A stretch of 64,000 nt of DNA from Chimonanthus salicifolius (taxonomy: Eukaryota; Streptophyta; Magnoliopsida; Laurales; Calycanthaceae), in the NCBI GenBank assembly GCA_013350335.1, contig CM023538.1:53426769-53490768 (forward strand), in the 5' to 3' direction. A program made the position numbers and the translations under genes. Of the stretch, positions 60,465 to 64,000 are shown piece after piece. Under the pieces are notes generated by a model, which ran no database searches, had not been told where the DNA came from, and saw only the letters and a list, made by a program, of their open reading frames with translations. Numbering within the stretch: position 1 is the first letter of the stretch; the number at the start of each line of letters is the position of its first letter.

Positions 60465-61912
60465 TCCCTCGACCTAGGCAAGCACCTTCTCAGCCTACTC
60501 GGTCATCCAGGGATCATCTCATCAGTCCCACATTCGGGTATCGGAACTGCAAGAGGCTTCTAAGGTTACCTTGGGTGAACCAACATTCAGCCTGATAGCC
60601 TATCTAGGATTGACATGACTACTTCCCCAAAGGATCCCTATTGGAGATTTCCAGGCACCTTATTCCCCAAATCAGGTTACACCCCTCAAAGGTGTATCTG
60701 GGAACCACAAGACAGACCGACCATTTTATTCAAGCTAGGGGTACGACTACCCATATCCAATCACAAGGCAGTACAAATCCCATCACGCGTCCGCCGCATG
60801 GTCCCATATAACCCTAATGTTACTTAACGTCCAAGCCCCTCCGACATTCTACGCATCCAACAATTGCATGTACAATTAACAATTGGCATGTGTAGGTACA
60901 ATTAACAATAGACATGTTCTCAATAAAACAACATCAAATCCCAGTCAATCATGTATATCAAAATCTACCACATACTAGCATGTTGATAATTCATCATGTT
61001 ATCAATCAATCACATCCAATTACTTAATCATGCACAACTGGTACAACATTAAGTTCATCTATCATTCTCACATAATTACCGGATGTGAATACAAAGAGTG
61101 GTCCCCTCGCCACATACTTATCTGAACGGTTCCCTTGCCGAGCGGCAAAACTAGATATAAGGGGTCCCATTCTGCGCATTCCGCATCCACATGATTCGAA
61201 GATAAATAAATGCAGAAATGCGTATGCTAAAAGTGTGATAGTTCCCTCACCGGTATGCGTTTGAAAATCAATTGTGAGAAGGTGGGTCCGTTGGCTTGCA
61301 GGGGGCTCGATCTGCCAAGAAAGAGTACAAGAATAAGTAAAGGGGTAAAACAAGTCAAACTAAGCTCGAACTGAAAATGGGCCCGAAATGGGCCGGGCCT
61401 AAAACTGGGCCAAGCCCAAAGCTAGACTGGGCCTGAAACTGGGCCGAGCCCAAAGTTGGACTGGGCCAAACTGGGCCCAAACCTGGACTCAGCTGAGTCG
61501 ACTCGGCTGCCCAGCTGAAGGGGAAAGAAAAAAAAAAGAAAAAAAAAAGGGAAAAAAAAAAGAAGGGAAGAGAGGAAGAAGAAGAAGAGGGGAAAAACCG
61601 AAGGGGATTGAGAAATCCATCTGAAAACCGAGTAAAATCCGAGGAAATCGGAGAGAAAGGAAAGGAAAACAAAGAAAACCGATGAAAACCGAGGTAAGAT
61701 CGGGGAAGAGGGAAAATCGACGGAAAATGAAAGGTGGGAGAGGAGAGGAAGGCGGGTTGGAGGATGAGGGAAGAAGGAGAAGAAGATACCTGGCCCGGTC
61801 GGGCGGCGACGGCGATTTCGAGGTGCCAGTCGTCTGAGCGAAGGAAGAAGGGGGTTGGAGACAAGAGAAGGAGAAGGAGAGCGAGAGGGGAGGCGGAGGC
61901 AAGGGTGTCGCG

Positions 61913-61937
61913 GCACTGTAGCTGCGTGCTACAGTGC
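61913..61937 (-). promoter_or_regulatory. Hairpin conserved in the leader of LTR family e/f (copy in f)
   Basis: Arms GCACTGTAGC and GCTACAGTGC with a 5-base loop, as at 41543-41567. The arms have no mismatch in either copy although the surrounding sequence differs. Confidence 0.7.
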
Positions 61938-63023
61938 GCGGCGAAAAGAAAGATTTATAAGGGGAGGGTTTAGGGTTTCTTTTATTTTTTTTATTTTTTT
62001 ATTTTTTTAAACATAAAATTAGATTTTTCAAAAACAACATTTCAAAATCCGAGGGGAAATTAGATGTTAAACCTTGGGTGAGGAAAAGTGTGTGATTTTC
62101 AATTATTTTGGTATGACAAGGTATTAAATAATTTAAATTACTAAAATGCCCTTCGAGCTTCTGAGCTCGGGATCGGGCGAGATAAGGTCTAACACGGGAT
62201 CTACCTCATCCCCACTGCTACTGAGACCCAAAAATCCCGAAAAATCGGGTCGGGTCGTTACAACTCAAGGCGAGGTAGACTAGAGCACACTAGGCGTGAG
62301 TCAGCCGCTTAGTAAGTCGTTGGACCCTAAGTCTTGTTAGGGGTCGTGATGTGTTATTATGTTTGACTGCCACGTTCCATAGAGGTATCCTCATGTGGGC
62401 TTGGTTCTCTACTGATGATATGATAGCATGGAATTTTGCATAGCATTATTATATTCCATTTCATACATTACTATGTGGGTGCATGAGTGTGTAGCATGCA
62501 TTGATTTCCTCACTGGGTTTGTTTATGCTCACATTCTTGCAATTTCAGGTAATGTTGCACTGGTTGGGTTTGAGGGACCACGTGGGTGAGCCTAGATTGC
62601 ACACTATGATGATTGCTTGTTGTGTTTTGATATTTTGTATACACATGGTTATATGTTGTTAATGTTGTAATCTTCAAACCATGTATATTAATGTTGGTAG
62701 ACTATGATGATGCATTTTGGAGACCTCTAGACCGTATGAAGTTTGGGGAAATGTAATATTTATTGTTGTTTAATGCGAAGATGATGGCTTGGACATGTGT
62801 ATTATTTGAGAGGCCATGACTGACCCAATTGTCCAACTTTTAGGAGAGGTTCTGCCGAAATTTCGGTAGGGCCCTCACATCCCTCATTTGGTCTTAGGTC
62901 GTAGATGTGTGATTGCACATGTGCTTTCTATGTGTGATTTTATTGTTTATCATGAGATATATGTAAAAAAAAAAAAGGTTTATCCCCTTCATGTACCATT
63001 TTGAATCGGGGCATGACAGTAAT

Positions 63024-63593
63024 AATATTTACCCAAGAAATAAAGGCCACAAGATGAAGGTATAAATTCAATTAGAGCATTTGAAAGGTATTTGCCAGAA
63101 AAGAAAAAGGTAATGAGTTAATTTTGAGGGCTATTTTTATATAAAATATGACATTATATATTTCATTTTTTTGGGGGGTTAAACTTACATTAGTCGATGT
63201 GTATCGGCCAATATAGTTATTCGTGTACTGATATTGTTTCGTGTAATGATATTGTTTCGTATACTGATATTGTTTCTCTCTCTTATAATTTAATAAGATT
63301 TTGAGAGAAGTGGACAAGGAAAGAATTCCATGGACAAGGTTTTTCCTGATGTCAGGACCCCAGACCTAGAGTAGTGAAATCAGATTCCCTGGAGATTTTA
63401 CGAAAGTTTTGTGACTCGGTTGGGGCTTGATGCAGTTGGGCTGATGTTGTCTAGGGGCATCTCTACCGGATGAGCAATCTTTGGATTTCGTTATCGAGTT
63501 GATGACATCTTTTGATGAGGAGAAGGTAATTATGAACTGGTTGTCTAGGTCAGTGGTGATTACCAGCTCTGGCCTCATCCCCATTCTCACATT
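63024..63593. other. Non-genic lead-in to the LINE fragment
   Basis: Bases 63024-63300 are AT-rich, with short ACTGATATTGTTTCGTGTA-type direct repeats at 63220-63275. From about 63340 the sequence looks like the 5' part of a plant LINE ORF1, but the frame is not continuous. Confidence 0.4.
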
Positions 63594-64000
63594 ATGAATC
63601 TCCTTGAAAAATTTGGATTTTCTTATTCAAAAATTAGTATTCTCAGTGAGGGTTATTTCTTGGTATCTTTGAACGATGAATCTAAGGTTGAGTCTTTGCT
63701 TAGACAAAACTCAAAGAACTTTGGAAAACTGAGGATTCTTGGCAGGTGGGAACCCAATTTTTTTCGTCTCTCTAATAGGAAGTGGGTGAGATGTTCGGGC
63801 TTTCCTTTGGAAGGTTGGATGGAGAATATTTTTCTTTCTTTCGGCAGAATTTTGGAAGGGTTTTGGATATTCACCATCGGAATAGATTTGGGGAAGATTG
63901 TTCCTCCCTGATCCTGCTCTTGGAAATCGATAATCTTGTGGCTCTTCCATCTATGGCTTGCTTGATTCTTAATGGCAAATCGTTCAAGATCACTTTGCAT
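63594..64000 (+). pseudogene. LINE ORF1 fragment (DUF4283-like), cut by the window edge
   Basis: A 105-codon frame from 63594 reads like the N-terminal DUF4283 region of plant L1 ORF1 proteins, which bind element RNA: GRWEPNFF...RKWVRCSGFPLEGW. Near 63860 the reading jumps by one base. The adjacent frame continues the similarity (HHRNRFGEDC, then LVALPSMACLILNGKSFKI) to the end of the window. The frameshift marks it as decayed. ORF2 would lie beyond the window. Confidence 0.7.

Larger units (their letters stand above)
57744..62262 (-). mobile_element. Solo LTR f, split by solo LTR A3
   Basis: Reads on -, from TGTAACGACCCGACCCG at 62262 to GGGATGGGGTGTTACA at 57744. The perfect TSD ACTCA flanks it (57739-57743 and 62263-62267). 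Without A3 it is about 2.8 kb. It carries the e/f hairpin at 61913-61937, a CT-rich leader that yields long chance frames on -, and an 89-bp tandem repeat into which A3 inserted. Confidence 0.92.
56421..63018 (+). mobile_element. Solo LTR g, split by LTR f
   Basis: The right end, TTGAATCGGGGCATGACA (to 63018), is typical of the LTRs here and is followed by GTAAT. The left end lies after GTAAT at 56416-56420; the next bases are GTAGGGAG, so the initial T of TG seems lost. Without LTR f the unit is about 2.1 kb. The left boundary is less sure than in the other cases. No coding region is seen. Confidence 0.6.

Noticed and set aside
61355..61916. Long overlapping open frames (137-169 codons) on the - strand, rich in Ser, Pro and Phe
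   Set aside because: They fall in the CT-rich leader of LTR f. All three frames are open because of low complexity, and the homologous LTR e has similar but different frames.

Overview
The window reads as nuclear DNA of a flowering plant. It has long AT-rich non-coding stretches, two intron-containing plant cytochrome P450 genes with A-type (CYP706-like) signatures, plant-type LTR retrotransposons primed by initiator tRNA-Met, TRIMs, MULE- and hAT-type DNA elements, a tRNA-derived SINE and L1-type LINE remains. The species cannot be named from the sequence. No rRNA or tRNA gene, CRISPR array or bacterial-type operon was seen.

Only two host genes can be supported. Both encode 513-residue P450s with one phase-0 intron at the same codon. 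They face each other tail to tail: 17350-19732 on + and 26984-31031 on -, about 85% identical by hand alignment. The homology is not limited to the genes. It runs from about 14160 to 19785 on one side and, inverted, from about 26930 to 37920 on the other, so this is an inverted segmental duplication. After duplication each arm collected its own insertions, and the other arm often keeps the empty site: a GC-rich MITE and a 370-bp repeat in the arm of gene 1; a solo LTR, a foldback MULE and a hAT element in the arm of gene 2. Differences between the two proteins include several at positions expected to contact substrate, which suggests divergence of function.

The rest is a transposon graveyard that can be resolved by target-site duplications (TSDs). 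From left to right: non-genic relics (1-2612); solo LTR A1 (2618-5261); a non-autonomous short-LTR element (5842-9318) carrying a TRIM (7189-7706); a 3.8-kb solo LTR (9592-13354); P450 gene 1 and its flank (14160-19785); a copia-like non-autonomous element (from 20016) split by solo LTR A2 (22386-24701); a LINE tail and TRIM 2 (25336-26546); P450 gene 2 and its flank (26930-37920) with solo LTR b (31751-34958), the foldback MULE (35056-36550), the hAT element (36579-37025) and the SINE (37179-37329); a decayed LINE on - (38150-41213); a truncated LTR (41216-42575); a second short-LTR element (42829-45580); a small hAT-like MITE (45761-45992); a 2.6-kb MULE apparently carrying a thymidylate-kinase-like exon (47129-49758); then two nested LTR stacks, c[d] at 49817-56405 and g[f[A3]] at about 56421-63018; and finally a LINE ORF1 fragment running off the window.

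No intact gag-pol element is present. Nine large LTRs stand alone, most with readable 5-bp TSDs. The P450 proteins would sit on the ER membrane and oxidise small lipophilic metabolites; known CYP706 members act on sesquiterpenes, other volatiles and flavones. Their substrates here cannot be read from the sequence.
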